This document shows, piece after piece, positions 32,998 through 42,547 of a stretch of DNA of 64,000 bases. The stretch spans positions 17,552 through 81,551 of the forward strand of contig CADDZH010000008.1 of the NCBI GenBank assembly GCA_902812455.1, given 5' to 3'. This stretch comes from Chloroflexota bacterium. Its GTDB lineage: Bacteria; Chloroflexota; Ktedonobacteria; Ktedonobacterales; Ktedonobacteraceae. A program made the translations under genes and the position numbers. The notes under the pieces are model-generated. The model made no database searches, had not been told where the DNA came from, and saw only the letters and a program-made list of their open reading frames with translations. Every line of letters begins with the position of its first letter. Positions within the stretch are counted from its first letter, which is position 1.

Positions 32998-33075
32998 GTT
33001 TGCCTGGGGCATTTTTCTTTGCACTCGAAAAAATGACGAAGGAGCCTGAGGGCACTAGCGGGAGGAGTATGGCAT

Positions 33076-34329
33076 ATGAGGAGCGAATTTCAAGCGGCTA
33101 TTGCACAATTAATTGCCGAAAAAGGCCTACCCCGCGAAGTGGTAATGGAAACCGTTGCTAACGCCCTTCTTGCGGCATACCGCAAAAGCTTCGGCGGCGG
33201 TGAGAACATCCGCATCGAGGTAGACAAAAACGGTGAGGTTCATGTCTGGGCAGCCAAACGGGTGGTGGCCCAGGTCACCGATCCTAATGAGGAGATCTCA
33301 CTGGCAGAAGCGCAGCGGCTTCTACCCAGAGCGGCTCTTGGGCAAGTCATTGATGTCGATTCCTCGGTCATCTTTAATCGTATTCCCACGCAGACCGCCA
33401 AGCAGGTCATCTTGCAGCGCATTCGTGAAGCCGAACACGAGCATCTCTACGAGCAGATCAAGAACTGGGTTGGTGAAATTCGTCTCGGCACCCTCGCCCG
33501 CAAAGACCCTGTTCGTGGCTGGCTGATCGATTTTGACCTGGATAGGGCCGACAAGGTCGAAGGGGTGATGCCTCCCAGCGAAGAGGTGCCCACAGAGCGC
33601 TACCGCCCAGGGCAGCGGCTGCGCGTCTATGTCTATGATGTGCGCCGCATCCCTGGACGCATGTTGCAAATTCTGGTGTCGCGCACTCATCGTGATCTTG
33701 TGCGCCGCCTCTTTGAGGCCGAGGTGCCGGAAATCTACGAAGGAACGGTTGAGATCAAAGCTATTGCGCGCGAACCGGGCAGTCGTTCAAAGGTCGCGGT
33801 CGTCGCCCGTCAAGAAGGACTGGACCCCATTGGATCGTGTGTTGGCGTGCGTGGTTCGCGCATCAACAACATAGTGCATGAACTCAACGATGAGAAGATA
33901 GATATCATCCAGTGGAGTCCCGATCCCGCTACATTCGTGGCAAACGCGCTCAGCCCGGTCAAACCGCTCAAGGTCGAACTGCGTGAGTCGGATCATACTG
34001 CGCTCGTCACGGTACCGGAGCGGCAGCTCTCGCTGGCTATCGGCAAGGACGGCCAGAACGCCCGGCTGGCCGCAAAGCTCACCGGCTGGCGAGTCGATGT
34101 CACGAAGCCTGCTGAGGGCGAGATATACGAGGAGCTAGGCGATTTCGGCCAGGAAGCAGCCGTATCCCATTCATCCCGTCGCGAGCGGGGCGAACGGGGA
34201 GAGCGTACTCAGCATGGTCGCTACGAACGCGATGAACGTGAGGGGCCAAGACGTTCTGGCCACCCGCGCAGCGGCGGAAAGGGCAGCGGCAGGCACAGCG
34301 CGTTGTATGACGAGGATGAGGATAGATAG
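33076..34329 (+). CDS. nusA: Transcription termination/antitermination factor NusA
   Basis: A 417-residue NusA. The N-terminal domain (to about 130) binds RNA polymerase; an S1 domain follows (about 135-200, including EGVMPPSEEVPTERYRPGQRL), then two KH domains (around PEIYEGTVEIKAIAREPGSRSKVAV with GVRGSRINNIVHEL, and LSLAIGKDGQNARLAAKLTGWRVDV). A charged Arg/Gly/Glu tail replaces the acidic repeats of E. coli. A GGAGGAG site precedes the ATG. It heads the nusA-ylxR-infB-rbfA series; rimP, usually just upstream, is absent. Confidence 0.97.
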   Translation: MRSEFQAAIAQLIAEKGLPREVVMETVANALLAAYRKSFGGGENIRIEVDKNGEVHVWAAKRVVAQVTDPNEEISLAEAQRLLPRAALGQVIDVDSSVIFNRIPTQTAKQVILQRIREAEHEHLYEQIKNWVGEIRLGTLARKDPVRGWLIDFDLDRADKVEGVMPPSEEVPTERYRPGQRLRVYVYDVRRIPGRMLQILVSRTHRDLVRRLFEAEVPEIYEGTVEIKAIAREPGSRSKVAVVARQEGLDPIGSCVGVRGSRINNIVHELNDEKIDIIQWSPDPATFVANALSPVKPLKVELRESDHTALVTVPERQLSLAIGKDGQNARLAAKLTGWRVDVTKPAEGEIYEELGDFGQEAAVSHSSRRERGERGERTQHGRYERDEREGPRRSGHPRSGGKGSGRHSALYDEDEDR

Positions 34330-34340
34330 GAACGAACACT

Positions 34341-34664
34341 ATGGCCAACACTGCGAAAAAACAGCCTAAACGGCCAAAGCATATCCCATTGCGCACCTGC
34401 GTTTCCTGCCGGCAAACAAAACCAAAACGCGAACTGCTGCGCGTGGTACGCACACCTGATGGGCATGTGTTATTAGACCCAACCGGCAAGAAATCTGGCC
34501 GGGGGGCTTACCTGTGCGCCAGGCTCTCTTGTTGGGAGCAGGCCCTCAAGAAAAAACGCCTGGAACACGAATTTGAAACTGCGTTATCAGACGAAGACCG
34601 GGCCGGGCTTGAGGCCTACATGGCAACCCTGCCTCAAGACGAACCGGCCCAACCGGCGGTGTAG
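34341..34664 (+). CDS. rnpM: YlxR/RnpM family RNA-binding protein (DUF448)
   Basis: A 107-residue YlxR-family protein. The motif HIPLRTCVSCRQTKPKRELLRVVR and the segment GRGAYLC are typical. In Bacillus this protein binds RNase P RNA and modulates its activity. The position between nusA and infB is the conserved one. It is longer than most, with an acidic C-terminus ending DEPAQPAV. The start follows nusA by 11 bases. Confidence 0.88.
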   Translation: MANTAKKQPKRPKHIPLRTCVSCRQTKPKRELLRVVRTPDGHVLLDPTGKKSGRGAYLCARLSCWEQALKKKRLEHEFETALSDEDRAGLEAYMATLPQDEPAQPAV

Positions 34665-34676
34665 GATCGATCCCAC

Positions 34677-34727
34677 CGGGCACCGGCAACGGGTATCCAG
34701 GGTAGGGGCCATGCTTGCCATCCTGGA
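34677..34727. repeat. Short GTAGGGGC-type repeat after ylxR
   Basis: GGGTAGGGGCCATGCTTGCC resembles one arm of the palindromic elements at 9451-9541 and 11645-11708 (including the GCATGGCAAGC module). It appears as a partial copy. Confidence 0.4.
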
Positions 34728-34763
34728 GTAAAATAGAAATAACAAAATGCCAAGCCTTTTCTT

Positions 34764-34902
34764 TTATGAAATTTGACGATCAAGATCGCTGCCACATGTC
34801 ATGCTGAGCGAAGCGAAGCATCCGCTGCCGATCGGCAGAGATCCTGAGCGAAGCGAAGGATGACAAACTATTACCATTCCTGGTTGTTAAAAATCATTAA
34901 AG
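34764..34902. repeat. MITE-like dispersed element, copy 2
   Basis: About 140 bases with two CTGAGCGAAGCGAAG modules. The left end (ATGAAATTTGACGATCAAGATCG) resembles the left end of the copy at 46190-46340; the right end (ACCATTCCTGGTTGTTAAAAATCATT) is more diverged. It lies inside the gap between ylxR and infB. Confidence 0.55.
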
Positions 34903-35131
34903 AAAAGCCTATTGGATCATCACTTCCGGCCATTGGCTGGAGCATATTGCAATATAGCAGTAATTCTTATGTGTTATTGTATCTCGACTCTTGACAGAAG
35001 AGACACAGCCCCTCGTCAACAGGGCCATTGTGGCGAGCGGATGTTTGCGGAGCGATCGCTATGACGTGTTAACCATAGCAACTACGCCACAGCGCGCAGA
35101 CTGAAACATGCCTGGCACTGCAAGCAGCGAG

Positions 35132-35190
35132 GGACTGTCCCCTTGTCCATTCTCTATCTAGAGCAGGTGGACAAGGGACAGTCCTTTTTT
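35132..35190 (+). terminator. Strong intrinsic terminator before infB, possible attenuator
   Basis: GGACTGTCCCCTTGTCCA (35132-35149) pairs with TGGACAAGGGACAGTCC (35168-35184), with one bulged base, and is followed directly by TTTTTT (35185-35190). It lies 75 bases before infB, inside what should be a continuous nusA-infB operon. Together with a TTGACA-containing region near 34992 it could form a leader that controls infB. No T-box signature was seen. Confidence 0.7.
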
Positions 35191-35264
35191 GTGGCTGTGA
35201 AGAGATTTCCGGCGCCACAAGTGGCGCATTCTACAATTACATATAATAGAAGGGAGTCTTCTTC

Positions 35265-37742
35265 ATGAGAAATACATCTGAATCGGCAGAAGTAAACGAG
35301 CAGGCCAAAAATAAAACCACAGGAACGAAAAATCGCACAAGCACCCGCTTAAAGCCAGAAAGCGCCACAACAGCTAGCCAGGAACAAGAAGAGACCAAAC
35401 CAGTCACGCGACGCCGTTCTCCATCTACACGTTCTACGTCTACTACTGCTAGCAGCGCAACAGCAACAGAACAAGCAGCGCCAGCCCAGGATGGGGCAGG
35501 AAGCGCTTCTGTAGCCACCGGAACTACTGCAAGAAAAGCTCCTGCTCAACGCAATAAAGCAAGTAGTACTCCTGCTCCTGCTCATCCTGAGTCTACAACA
35601 CCCACAACAGCGGGGACGGCGACACCGGTTCAACAAACCAGCAGAGGAACGACAGCCGCGCAGGCTCAGGCTCAGTCTGCCGGCAAAACGGCGGCTCCCA
35701 CCCAGAGGCAAGCCCCTGCCACACCGCAGCGCCGTACAACTGCTTCCAGCAGCGCGGCAGCGCAGGTACAGTCGCGCCCGGCAAGCCCTACCACGCAGGC
35801 CAGACCGGCCACAAAAACCGCCGGCAGCAGCTCACAGGCAGTGGCGGCTCGCCCTGGCAGCGCAGCTCGCTCTGCTACAGCACGGCCCGGCACCGCCAGT
35901 CATGCCGCTCGCCCTGGCGCGCCCACCCAGAGAAGCCAGGAACGGCGAGTGGCCCCGGTCAAGGAGAAGCCAACGGGGCCTGTCTCCATTCCACCGCAGA
36001 TCATCGTGAAAGACCTGGCCGAACTGCTGGATACCACTCCCACCGAAGTCATTCGTGGGCTTATCAAGCATGGCGTCTTTGCCAGCATTAACCAGGTCGT
36101 CGATTACGAAAAAGCGGCGCTGATTGCCCAAGAACTCGGCTTCGAGCCACACCAGAGCGCTGTCAGCGCTACACCCGGTCAAAGGACACGGGGGCTATCG
36201 ACAAATGAAATCTTGATGGCTTCTCGTAATGAAGGCAACCTGGTCGAGGTGCCGCCGGTTGTTACCATCATGGGTCACGTTGACCACGGGAAGACGACAC
36301 TGCTCGATACGATTCGCAAAACAAAAGTAGCGGAAAGTGAGGCCGGCGGCATTACACAGCACATCGGCGCCTACCAGGTTGAGGTTGACAGCAAGAAAAT
36401 CACCTTCCTGGATACTCCGGGTCATGAAGCATTTACGGCCATGCGCGCTCGTGGAGCCCAGGTGACACACATTGCCGTTATCGTCGTGGCAGCCGACGAT
36501 GGGGTCATGCCACAAACTCGCGAGGCCATTGACCATGCGCGAGCCGCCGGGGTGCCTATTATCATTGCTCTCAACAAGATCGACAAGGCCAACGCCAATC
36601 CCGACCGCGTCAAGCAGCAACTGGCCGAAATTGGCGTGGTAATCGAAGAATATGGCGGTGATGTCGTCCTCGTCCCCGTCTCGGCGCGTAGAGGCACCGG
36701 CATCGACGACTTGCTCGAAATGATCTTGCTTGTCGCTGAGATGCAGGACATCAAAGCCAATCCAAACCGGCCCGCCGTCGGTACCATAATCGAGGCCAAA
36801 CTGGACAAAAGCAGCGGGCCAATGGCTACCGTGCTTGTGCAACAGGGAACGCTCAAAATGGGTGACAACATTGTCGTTGGCTCAATGGCCGGTAAAGTGC
36901 GTGCCATGTTCAACGACCGGGGTAAGCGCATACAGAAAGCCACACCCAGTACGCCTGTCAGCATTCTTGGCCTGCCAGAAGTGCCGAATGCCGGAGACCA
37001 TCTCGAAGTTGCGTCCGATGAGCGCACTGCCAGGCAAATGGCTCAGAAAGTCGCAGAGCAGCGCCGGAGCGAAAGTGGGCCGCTTGGCCAGGTAAGCCTT
37101 GATACGCTCTATATGCAGGAAGGCAATGTCAAAGAGTTGAACATTGTGCTCAAAGGCGATGTCCAGGGAACCGTCGAGGCTATTAAAAATGCTCTCTCAA
37201 AATTAAATGATGAGCATTTCAAAGTTCGCCTCATCCATGAGGGTGTTGGCAATATCAGCGAAACAGATGTTCACCTGGCAGCGGCGTCCGGAGCCATTAT
37301 CATCGGCTTTGATGTCAAAGCCGATGGGGCAGCCCAGCGTCTCGCGCAAAAAGAAGGTGTGGATATCCGCTACTATAATGTCATTTATAAACTGATCGAT
37401 GATATCCAGGCAGCGTTGAAGGGTATGCTCGAGCCAACCTACCGCGAGGTGATCGATGGTCACGCCGAGGTGCTGCAAACCTTCAAATCCGGCAAAAACA
37501 TTATCATTGCAGGCTGCCGCGTCACGGACGGCAAAATTGCCCGTTCCTCGCAGGCCCGCGTCCTGCGCAAAGACACGAAGGTGTTCGACGGCAAAATTGC
37601 CTCGCTGCGCCGGGGTAAAGATGATGTACGCGAGGTTGCCGCAGGCTACGAGTGCGGCGTTGTCATTGAAGATTTCAACGACGTCGAAATCGGTGATATC
37701 ATCGAAACGTACTCGCAGGTACGCGTCAATCCTGGAGCATAA
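35265..37742 (+). CDS. infB: Translation initiation factor IF-2
   Basis: An 825-residue IF-2, the GTPase that brings initiator tRNA to the ribosome. The N-terminal 240 residues are a low-complexity Thr/Ala/Pro/Gln/Ser-rich extension; then an IF2N helix region ([22 protein letters not shown]). G1 is GHVDHGKT at 337-344, with [11 protein letters not shown] (G3) and NKIDKAN (G4). Domains II, III and IV follow, ending with [23 protein letters not shown] site precedes the ATG. A strong hairpin separates it from ylxR. Confidence 0.97.
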   Translation: MRNTSESAEVNEQAKNKTTGTKNRTSTRLKPESATTASQEQEETKPVTRRRSPSTRSTSTTASSATATEQAAPAQDGAGSASVATGTTARKAPAQRNKASSTPAPAHPESTTPTTAGTATPVQQTSRGTTAAQAQAQSAGKTAAPTQRQAPATPQRRTTASSSAAAQVQSRPASPTTQARPATKTAGSSSQAVAARPGSAARSATARPGTASHAARPGAPTQRSQERRVAPVKEKPTGPVSIPPQIIVKDLAELLDTTPTEVIRGLIKHGVFASINQVVDYEKAALIAQELGFEPHQSAVSATPGQRTRGLSTNEILMASRNEGNLVEVPPVVTIMGHVDHGKTTLLDTIRKTKVAESEAGGITQHIGAYQVEVDSKKITFLDTPGHEAFTAMRARGAQVTHIAVIVVAADDGVMPQTREAIDHARAAGVPIIIALNKIDKANANPDRVKQQLAEIGVVIEEYGGDVVLVPVSARRGTGIDDLLEMILLVAEMQDIKANPNRPAVGTIIEAKLDKSSGPMATVLVQQGTLKMGDNIVVGSMAGKVRAMFNDRGKRIQKATPSTPVSILGLPEVPNAGDHLEVASDERTARQMAQKVAEQRRSESGPLGQVSLDTLYMQEGNVKELNIVLKGDVQGTVEAIKNALSKLNDEHFKVRLIHEGVGNISETDVHLAAASGAIIIGFDVKADGAAQRLAQKEGVDIRYYNVIYKLIDDIQAALKGMLEPTYREVIDGHAEVLQTFKSGKNIIIAGCRVTDGKIARSSQARVLRKDTKVFDGKIASLRRGKDDVREVAAGYECGVVIEDFNDVEIGDIIETYSQVRVNPGA

Positions 37743-37781
37743 CGCCGGATTCACCAGAAGTGGATATTGGAGGGACAAGCC

Positions 37782-38171
37782 ATGCCACATACACATCGAC
37801 AAGAGAAAATTGGTGAAATGATCGCTATTGAACTCAGCGACTTACTGCGTACGCGCGTGAAAGACCCCCGCGTCGGCTTTACCAGCATCACTCACGTAGA
37901 GGTAAGCGGCGACCTGCGGCACGCCAAAATCTTTGTCAGCGTTATGGGCACACCCGAAGAGCAGGCCGCAACAATGACGGGACTCAAACACGCCACCGGG
38001 TTCCTGCGGCGCGAACTTGCCAGCCGCCTCACTCTGCGCTTTATGCCGGAGATCGTCTTCAAGCTCGATACTTCTATAGCCGAGGGCGCTCGTGTCCTGG
38101 CGCTTATCCAGCAACTCGAACAAGAAGAAAAACAGGCAGCAACCAACACTGATAACGAGCTAGAGGGGTGA
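37782..38171 (+). CDS. rbfA: Ribosome-binding factor A
   Basis: A 129-residue RbfA, a cold-shock factor for maturation of the 30S subunit. The N-terminus (HRQEKIGEMIAIELSDLLRTRVKDPRVGF) and the KH-like core (HAKIFVSVMGTPEE, LRRELASRLTLRFMPEIVFKLDTS) are typical, with a charged tail of about 20 residues. GGAGGG lies 7 bases before the ATG at 37782; a TTG at 37767 is not needed. It follows infB by 39 bases and its TGA stop shares a base with the next ATG. Confidence 0.94.
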   Translation: MPHTHRQEKIGEMIAIELSDLLRTRVKDPRVGFTSITHVEVSGDLRHAKIFVSVMGTPEEQAATMTGLKHATGFLRRELASRLTLRFMPEIVFKLDTSIAEGARVLALIQQLEQEEKQAATNTDNELEG

Positions 38172-39202
38172 TGCATATCACTACTGGTAAACATGAATGC
38201 GCGCTTGATCAACAACTCGATCCCGTCCTGGTTCAGCAGGCAATGGATTTGATCCAGCCGGCTCAGCGGATCGCCTTGCTAGCCCACGAGCATCCCGATG
38301 GCGATTGTATTGGCTCAGCCCTCGGCTTCGCCCACATCCTGAGCCAGCTCGGCAAAACATGCACCGTTGCGTGCGCCGACCCTGCGCCACGCAACCTGTC
38401 ATTTCTACCCGGCATAGGAACGCTCCAACATACATTGGGCGATGAAAACTTCGACCTGGTCATCGCTTTAGATGCCGGTGAACTGCATCGCTTCGGGTCT
38501 CTCTATATCAATCACCGGGATTTCCTGGAGCGCGCCACCATTTTCAACATCGATCATCACCTGAATGGCAATGGCTGCGGGCAGGTCAATATCATCGACC
38601 CCACAGCGGCAGCTACGGCAGAACTCGTGGCACTCTTCCAGCAGCAAGCGGGGCTGCCTATGAACCAGGAAAGCGCGCTGTGCCTGCTCGCCGGGGTCAT
38701 TACGGATACCGGTTCGTTTCAATTCACGAACACCACCCCGCGCACGCTGGAAGTTGCCGCGCTCCTTATGCGCTATGGCGTCATTCCCGAAACCATCGTC
38801 CAGCCTGTGTACCGCACGCGCCCGCTAGCACAGGTACGCTTGCAGGCGCTGGTCGTTGCCAGCGCTCAAACCTCCTGCGGCGGGCGCCTGATCTGGTCAC
38901 AAGCAACAGATGCGACGCTGCGGGCGGCAGGGGCCAGCGAAGATATGGACGATAACCTCTCGGGCCTGCTGCGCGATATCGAGGGGGTACAGGTGGCGGC
39001 CCTCTTCAAGAGCTACGGCGATCCCTCAGTAACACACCTCAGCCTGCGTTGCGCCGCTCCATATAATGCCGCCGAGATCTGCAGGCAGTTCGGTGGAGGC
39101 GGCCACGCACGCGCAGCCGGAGCCACACTCAACATGCCAATCGACGAGGCAACAGGCCTGGTCATTGGCGAATTAGAACGAATCATGTGTAATCCCTCAT
39201 AA
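38171..39202 (+). CDS. DHH/DHHA1 phosphoesterase, NrnA-like oligoribonuclease
   Basis: A 343-residue DHH-family phosphoesterase. Motif I is HEHPDGDCIGSALG, motif II DAGELHRFGS, the DHH motif is IDHHLNGNG, and motif IV has the TDTGSF pattern. The C-terminal DHHA1 domain ends with GGGGHARAAGA. Members such as NrnA degrade 2-5 nucleotide RNAs and dephosphorylate pAp. The location between rbfA and truB is the usual one in Chloroflexota and Firmicutes. The start ATG overlaps the rbfA stop (TGATG). Confidence 0.9.
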   Translation: MHITTGKHECALDQQLDPVLVQQAMDLIQPAQRIALLAHEHPDGDCIGSALGFAHILSQLGKTCTVACADPAPRNLSFLPGIGTLQHTLGDENFDLVIALDAGELHRFGSLYINHRDFLERATIFNIDHHLNGNGCGQVNIIDPTAAATAELVALFQQQAGLPMNQESALCLLAGVITDTGSFQFTNTTPRTLEVAALLMRYGVIPETIVQPVYRTRPLAQVRLQALVVASAQTSCGGRLIWSQATDATLRAAGASEDMDDNLSGLLRDIEGVQVAALFKSYGDPSVTHLSLRCAAPYNAAEICRQFGGGGHARAAGATLNMPIDEATGLVIGELERIMCNPS

Positions 39203-39208
39203 AACTCT

Positions 39209-40117
39209 ATGGACGGCATACTGAATATCAATAAACCCACTGGCATGACCTCACATGATGTGGTGGCAGCTATTCGCAGGATGCTCAAGCAGAAGCGCGT
39301 GGGACATGCCGGCACACTTGATCCATCAGCCAGCGGCGTCCTGCCCATTTGCATTGGCCAGGCTACTCGGGTTGCAGAGTACTTGAGCGAGAGCGGTAAA
39401 GCCTACCAGGCCGATATCGTCTTTGGCATCGTGACCGATACCTACGATGCGGAAGGCTCAGTTATACGTACAACCGATGTAACCAATCTGACCCTTGCAC
39501 AGATCGAGCGCGCACTACCACACTTTCTCGGTTCGCACATGCAGTTGCCGCCACCCTATTCCGCTATTAAGATAGCGGGGCAGCCGGCCTACAAACGCGC
39601 TCGCGCAGGCGAAGAGGTTTCGTTGCAGCCTCGCCTTGTTGAGATCACAACATTGACCATCATCTCCTGGAACCCGCCGCGCCTGACCCTTGCCATCGAA
39701 TGCAGCAAAGGAACATATATCCGCTCGCTGGCCTATGATCTCGGCGAATACCTGGGATGTGGCGCTCATCTTGGCGCCTTGATACGCACTCGCAGCGGCC
39801 CATTCACCCTGGCAGAAAGCATCTCCCTCGCTCAATTGAGCGAGGCAGCACAATCTGGAATAGTCGCGAACTATCTGTATCCTCTGGATATCGCCCTCCA
39901 GGCCTATCCAGCGCTCAGGCTCGATGCTGCTACTGCTGAACGAGCGCTCCACGGCAACATGTTCAAATACGAGGCTAACGAAGCGACACACATGCTCCAG
40001 TTGGCGCGTGTCTATGATGCCCAGGGGCATTTCATAGCAATTGCCGAATGGGATGCAGAAAACCAGGTATGGAAATCGAAAAAGGTCTTTTCTCACCCAA
40101 GCCACGAATCACCATGA
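39209..40117 (+). CDS. truB: tRNA pseudouridine(55) synthase
   Basis: A 302-residue TruB, which makes pseudouridine 55 in the T loop of tRNAs. N-terminal NINKPTGMTSHDVV is typical, and the catalytic Asp38 sits in GTLDPSASGVLPICIG. The motif PPPYSAIKIAGQPAYKRAR and the YIRSLAYDLGEYLG segment follow. The PUA-like C-terminal domain is short. It begins 6 bases after the DHH gene, without a clear ribosome binding site, which fits coupling within the operon. Confidence 0.96.
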   Translation: MDGILNINKPTGMTSHDVVAAIRRMLKQKRVGHAGTLDPSASGVLPICIGQATRVAEYLSESGKAYQADIVFGIVTDTYDAEGSVIRTTDVTNLTLAQIERALPHFLGSHMQLPPPYSAIKIAGQPAYKRARAGEEVSLQPRLVEITTLTIISWNPPRLTLAIECSKGTYIRSLAYDLGEYLGCGAHLGALIRTRSGPFTLAESISLAQLSEAAQSGIVANYLYPLDIALQAYPALRLDAATAERALHGNMFKYEANEATHMLQLARVYDAQGHFIAIAEWDAENQVWKSKKVFSHPSHESP

Positions 40118-40206
40118 ATTGCAGCATACAGTAAGCTGTGGTACTATAGGCCAAAGAATAGCAGGAACACATCAGTTTATTGAGAAACATGGCAGCGAAA
40201 TAGTAG

Positions 40207-41163
40207 ATGATGGAATACCAGACAACATTATCAGGGGATGAGGCTATCGCCATCACCATTGGCAATTTTGACGGCGTGCATAGAGGGCACCAGCAGCTCA
40301 TGCATGATCTGGTCGCGACGGCAGAGGCGCTCCATTGCAAGCCGGTGATGGTGACGTTCACGCCACATACGCTTATGGTTGTGCGGCCAGACCTCGATGT
40401 ACGCTGCCTGACCACCCTGGAAGAGAAGCTGGCTCTTGCCAGGCGCTATGGGGGTATCTACGACAGTATCGTGATTCACTTCACGCCGCAAGTTGCAGCC
40501 ATGAGCGCCGGAGAATTTCTGGATGACCTGCTCGCGCATTTCCGGGTAAAAGGCATGGTCGTTGGAGCCGATTTCAGCCTCGGACACAACAGGATGGGCA
40601 ATGTTGCGTTCCTGGAACAGTATGGGCAGCAGCACGATATCGTAGTACGCGCCATTCCTCTGACCGAGATAGAACAAATACGCATCAGCAGCACCCATAT
40701 CCGCCAACTGGTCAGCGAAGGCCAGGTTGCCCAAGCGAATGAACTGCTCGGCCATCCTGTGACCATGTGTGATACGGTACGGCCTGGCAGCAAACGTGGA
40801 AGATTGCTGGGATATCCAACAGCTAACATGATCCCCGAACCGCATAAGCTGCTACCAGCCGACGGCATCTACGCAGTGCGGGTTCACCTGATGGATATCC
40901 TGGCAAGTGACGAAGCCTATGCTTCCAGCGTCTATGATGGTGCAGCAAGTATTGGTTTTCGACCAACGTTTAATGAAACAGAGCGCATCGTCGAGGTCTA
41001 CTTACTCGATATTCAACCAGACCTTTACGATCAGCGTATTACAGTTGAATTCATCGCACGCCTGCGTGACGAAAAGCGCTTTGACAGCATCGAAGCGTTA
41101 AAAGAACAAATGGCGATTGACGTGCAACAAACACGGCAGATTTTACAGACAGCAGGAAGGTGA
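40207..41163 (+). CDS. ribF: Bifunctional riboflavin kinase/FMN adenylyltransferase
   Basis: A 318-residue enzyme that converts riboflavin to FMN and FAD. The N-terminal nucleotidyltransferase has GNFDGVHRGHQQLMHD and the FSLGHNRMGN and ISSTHIRQLV motifs. The C-terminal kinase has PGSKRGRLLGYPTANM and the DGIYAV segment. It should supply FAD for the ETF system and other flavoproteins of the window. It follows truB by 89 bases and its stop overlaps the next gene (GTGA). No strong ribosome binding site is visible. Confidence 0.96.
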   Translation: MMEYQTTLSGDEAIAITIGNFDGVHRGHQQLMHDLVATAEALHCKPVMVTFTPHTLMVVRPDLDVRCLTTLEEKLALARRYGGIYDSIVIHFTPQVAAMSAGEFLDDLLAHFRVKGMVVGADFSLGHNRMGNVAFLEQYGQQHDIVVRAIPLTEIEQIRISSTHIRQLVSEGQVAQANELLGHPVTMCDTVRPGSKRGRLLGYPTANMIPEPHKLLPADGIYAVRVHLMDILASDEAYASSVYDGAASIGFRPTFNETERIVEVYLLDIQPDLYDQRITVEFIARLRDEKRFDSIEALKEQMAIDVQQTRQILQTAGR

Positions 41164-42059
41164 GTAAGGTGGCAGCGGGCCAGAATCCGATCTCACGGTT
41201 GCTTTCAAAGTTAAATGAACTGATCCGGCGCGTTGTGGAAGATCCGTTCGCAACGTTCCCGTCGAAACTGGAACCGGCAGAGATAGCACGCCGTCTAGAG
41301 CGCGCTATGGAGGATGGCGTATGGCTGCAAAGTGGAGGCCGGCACCTGGCCCCTAACTTCTATGACATTTACCTGAGCATTCCCGATCACCAACAACTGG
41401 CCCCGGCACAGCGCACCCTGGTGAAGGATTGGCAGCAATCCTTGATCGACTTCGCCAGGCAGCAAAACTTTTTCCTGCGCATCGATCCTGTCCTGCGCTT
41501 GCATCCCGATAGCAGCTTGCGACCGGGAAACATGCGCATCGATGCGCGAATAGAGGACCCCAACAGCGACATGATGGGAACACAGCAACTTAGCCCCGAA
41601 GAATTGGCCAGGCTGCGCGAGCAACTGGCAGGGGGAGCGCCACAAGCGGTACCAGCTCCTGTTCCTTCAAATCCCAACCAGCCCGGTCTAGCTTCGCCTA
41701 TGGCTAACGCTCCCTCGCCGGTCCCTCTTTCACCTGCATCGATGCCGGCCTCGCCAACGCCGATGCCACAGGCCTGGCTCACTATTCGCCTGCCTCAAGG
41801 AGGACAGCAACAGTACTTTCTGGAAAAACCTGTGGTCAACATCGGTCGCCAGCGCTACAATGATATTGTGGTTGAAGACAAGAGGGTCTCGCGCGACCAC
41901 GCCAAAATTATGTATCAACATGGACAGTTCGTCATTTATGACCTGGGAAGTACCAACGGCATCACCGTCAACAGGACACCGCGCGTTCGCCAGCACACTT
42001 TGCGCAATGGAGACCACTTCACCATTGGCAGCTATGATTTCTACTTTCAAAGATTGTGA
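41160..42059 (+). CDS. FhaA-like protein (DUF3662 plus FHA domain)
   Basis: A 299-residue protein. The N-terminal DUF3662 domain (about 1-130) includes DPFATFPSKLEPAEIARRLERAME and a YDIYLSIPDHQQL strand. A Pro/Ala/Ser linker leads to a C-terminal FHA domain (about 203-298) with IGRQRYNDIV, VSRDHAKI and DLGSTNGITVN. FHA domains bind phosphothreonine; the actinobacterial FhaA binds the kinase PknB and the lipid II flippase. It starts with GTG at 41160 overlapping the ribF stop. It heads a unit with a second FHA protein and FtsW/RodA. Confidence 0.88.
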   Translation: MSKVAAGQNPISRLLSKLNELIRRVVEDPFATFPSKLEPAEIARRLERAMEDGVWLQSGGRHLAPNFYDIYLSIPDHQQLAPAQRTLVKDWQQSLIDFARQQNFFLRIDPVLRLHPDSSLRPGNMRIDARIEDPNSDMMGTQQLSPEELARLREQLAGGAPQAVPAPVPSNPNQPGLASPMANAPSPVPLSPASMPASPTPMPQAWLTIRLPQGGQQQYFLEKPVVNIGRQRYNDIVVEDKRVSRDHAKIMYQHGQFVIYDLGSTNGITVNRTPRVRQHTLRNGDHFTIGSYDFYFQRL

Positions 42060-42071
42060 GATCTCAGACAT

Positions 42072-42506
42072 ATGCCACAGCCACAACTTGATGTCTTCTT
42101 ATTAATATTACGCCTGCTATTCATTGTCTTACTCTACCTGTTTCTGATGCAGGTCGTGATTGTCATCACGCGGGATTTGAGGGCAAAAGCTCCTGTTGCC
42201 GCACAGGGGCGCCTGGTTGTTGTCGATAACGGGCCGAGCAGCTACCTTGTACCGGGAGCAACCTTCGAGTTGAGGCCACAGTCAACCATTGGGCGCTCGC
42301 CCACCTGCACCATCCGCTTAGCCGATAGCTTTATTTCCGCTGAACACGCCCATATCTGGAACCGCAATGGCCGGTGGTACGTGCAGGACGCGGGCAGCAC
42401 GTATGGCACCTACGTCAATGGCCAGCCCGCTCGCGATCCTGTTCTGGTCAGATCGGGAGACAGTATCCAGCTCGGTCCTATACGCTTTAAATTGATCCAA
42501 CAGTGA
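42072..42506 (+). CDS. FhaB-like membrane-anchored FHA protein
   Basis: A 144-residue protein. A single N-terminal membrane helix (residues 6-31, LLILRLLFIVLLYLFLMQVVIVI) is followed by a short linker and an FHA domain (about 60-144) with TIGRSPTCTIRLADSFISAEHAHIW and DAGSTYGTYVN. The pattern of FhaA then FhaB then FtsW/RodA is shared with Actinobacteria, where a Thr kinase couples them to cell-wall synthesis. No kinase or phosphatase gene follows here. Confidence 0.88.
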   Translation: MPQPQLDVFLLILRLLFIVLLYLFLMQVVIVITRDLRAKAPVAAQGRLVVVDNGPSSYLVPGATFELRPQSTIGRSPTCTIRLADSFISAEHAHIWNRNGRWYVQDAGSTYGTYVNGQPARDPVLVRSGDSIQLGPIRFKLIQQ

Positions 42507-42547
42507 AAGATACATAGATATGACAGCCAGCAAAGAGAGGTTTTGGT

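Noticed and set aside
34930..35190. T-box or other known riboswitch before infB
   Set aside because: The T-box motif and specifier loop are not visible; only a terminator can be supported.
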